This document shows positions 13,563 to 14,376 of a stretch of DNA of 14,376 bases, piece after piece. The notes beneath the pieces were generated by a model. The model was not told where the DNA came from, searched no databases, and was given only the letters and a program-made list of their open reading frames with translations. This DNA comes from Clostridiales bacterium UBA5888 (GTDB lineage Bacteria; Bacillota; Clostridia; Oscillospirales; Oscillospiraceae): assembly GCA_002431965.1 (NCBI GenBank), contig DJEW01000038.1, positions 437 through 14,812 of the forward strand. Direction: 5' to 3'. Within the stretch, counting starts at the first letter, position 1; each line of letters starts with the position of its first letter. Position numbers and translations under genes: made by a program.

Positions 13563-13641
13563 TCCGGGACTCTGCGGCAGGGCATATCCGCGCCGTGGTC
13601 ATATATATGGAAGCCAAATTACATATGGAAGGAGTATGTCA

Positions 13642-14376
13642 ATGAATCCCAAGTATGAACCTCTGTTCACCCCATGGAAAATCTGCAATGTGGAGATACC
13701 TAACCGCATCGTGCAGTGCTCCATGGGCGGCACTTCCCTTTTCGGCTGGATGGAGCCGTCCCACTTCGACAAGGAGGCGGCGTACTTTCTGCTCAACCGC
13801 GCGCAGGACGGCGTCGGGCTTATACTGCCCGGCATGCAATGCATCAAGGATGCGATAGGCGGGCGCTGGCTCTATCAAAATGACAAGATGTTCAAGGATC
13901 TCAAGCCCTATATGGAGGAGTTCCACAAAACCGGCTCCAAGCTCTTCGTTCAGCTTGCTGCGGGCATGGGACGCTCCATGGCGATAACCAAGCCAATGGT
14001 CATGCTGCTCAAGCACCCGCTGCTTGGCAGGCTCGCCTCCCCTGTCGCAGATCTTGACTACATCTGCGCATCTGCGTCCGCCACGCCCAACCGCTGGGCG
14101 GAGGACGTGAAGAGCCGCCCCATGACCGTAAAAGAGATACACGACCAGGTCGATGCTTTCGCCAGAACGGCGAAAAAGCTGATGGATGCAGGCGTTGACG
14201 GCGTTGAGATCCACGCCGTGCACGAGGGGTATCTGCTCGACCAGTTCACCATCTCCAACATGAACTACCGCACGGACGAGTACGGCGGGTCCTTCGAAAA
14301 CCGCTATCGTTTCCCCGTCGAGATCGTGCAGGCGATAAAAGCCGCCTGCGGGAAAGACTTTCCCGTCTCCCTGCGC
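13642..14376 (+). CDS. NADH:flavin oxidoreductase, Old Yellow Enzyme/BaiCD-like (partial)
   Basis: The first 245 residues of a flavoenzyme whose family includes 2,4-dienoyl-CoA reductases and the bile-acid enzymes BaiCD and BaiH. Full-length members have an FMN barrel, usually a 4Fe-4S site and a C-terminal FAD/NAD(P)-binding half; the last two lie beyond the window. Visible motifs are FTPWKICNVEIPNRIV at the N terminus, FVQLAAGMGR, the active-site segment EIHAVHEGYLLDQFTIS near 192-208 with its paired histidines, and YRTDEYGGSFENRYRFP. ATG 13642 is preferred over the in-frame ATG 13636, because GGAAGGAG ends seven bases before the former and only one base before the latter. It follows the TetR gene in the same direction and may be regulated by it. 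The natural substrate (enoate, steroid or other) is not determinable. Confidence 0.92.
   Translation, partial: MNPKYEPLFTPWKICNVEIPNRIVQCSMGGTSLFGWMEPSHFDKEAAYFLLNRAQDGVGLILPGMQCIKDAIGGRWLYQNDKMFKDLKPYMEEFHKTGSKLFVQLAAGMGRSMAITKPMVMLLKHPLLGRLASPVADLDYICASASATPNRWAEDVKSRPMTVKEIHDQVDAFARTAKKLMDAGVDGVEIHAVHEGYLLDQFTISNMNYRTDEYGGSFENRYRFPVEIVQAIKAACGKDFPVSLR

Overview
The window looks like a chromosomal segment of an anaerobic, low-oxygen-adapted Clostridia-type Firmicute, probably a gut Oscillospirales or Christensenellales relative. This is inferred from AGGAGG-type ribosome sites, sigma-A-like promoters, lipoprotein signal peptides ending in LCAC or LPGC, oxygen-sensitive enzyme families (a PflA-like radical SAM protein and a BaiCD-like flavin oxidoreductase), and GC-rich coding DNA interrupted by very AT-rich gaps. 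I have no database match, so the taxonomic placement is an inference.

Layout. At the left edge, on the minus strand, are a tRNA 2'-O-methyltransferase (trmL) and the first half of phosphoglycerate kinase (pgk, cut by the window edge). Diverging rightward are a PflA-like radical SAM activating enzyme and then an FMN-dependent alpha-hydroxy-acid oxidizing enzyme with an unusual cysteine-rich N terminus. The latter has its own strong promoter lying on the stop codon of the former. Tandem hairpins end this unit. A 154-bp, about 89% A+T array of eleven 14-bp degenerate direct repeats follows, closed on the far side by the terminator of the oncoming minus-strand unit. That unit encodes a MATE efflux transporter and a lipoprotein with a phage-tail-lysozyme-type domain.

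The centre is a plus-strand ABC-importer operon of the ferric-iron/phosphonate/hexose-phosphate class: binding lipoprotein, two large intercistronic hairpins, ATPase, fused two-domain permease, and a HAD phosphatase whose start codon overlaps the permease stop. The operon promoter is overlapped by a perfect 23-bp palindrome. A diverged copy of an 85-bp stretch upstream of that promoter recurs between the binding-protein and ATPase genes. The coupled phosphatase and the absence of the paired tyrosines used by iron-binding proteins suggest a phosphorylated substrate rather than iron.

The right part holds, on the minus strand, proC and a 33-residue stub of a GNAT acetyltransferase ended by a stop codon where the family usually has tryptophan. 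On the plus strand is a TetR-type regulator with a candidate autoregulatory operator, followed by the N-terminal 245 residues of an Old Yellow Enzyme/BaiCD-like NADH:flavin oxidoreductase that runs off the window.

Most coding genes are recognisable families. The unexplained material is mainly intergenic: the 14-bp repeat array, the duplicated regulatory segment, and the 23-bp palindromic operator.
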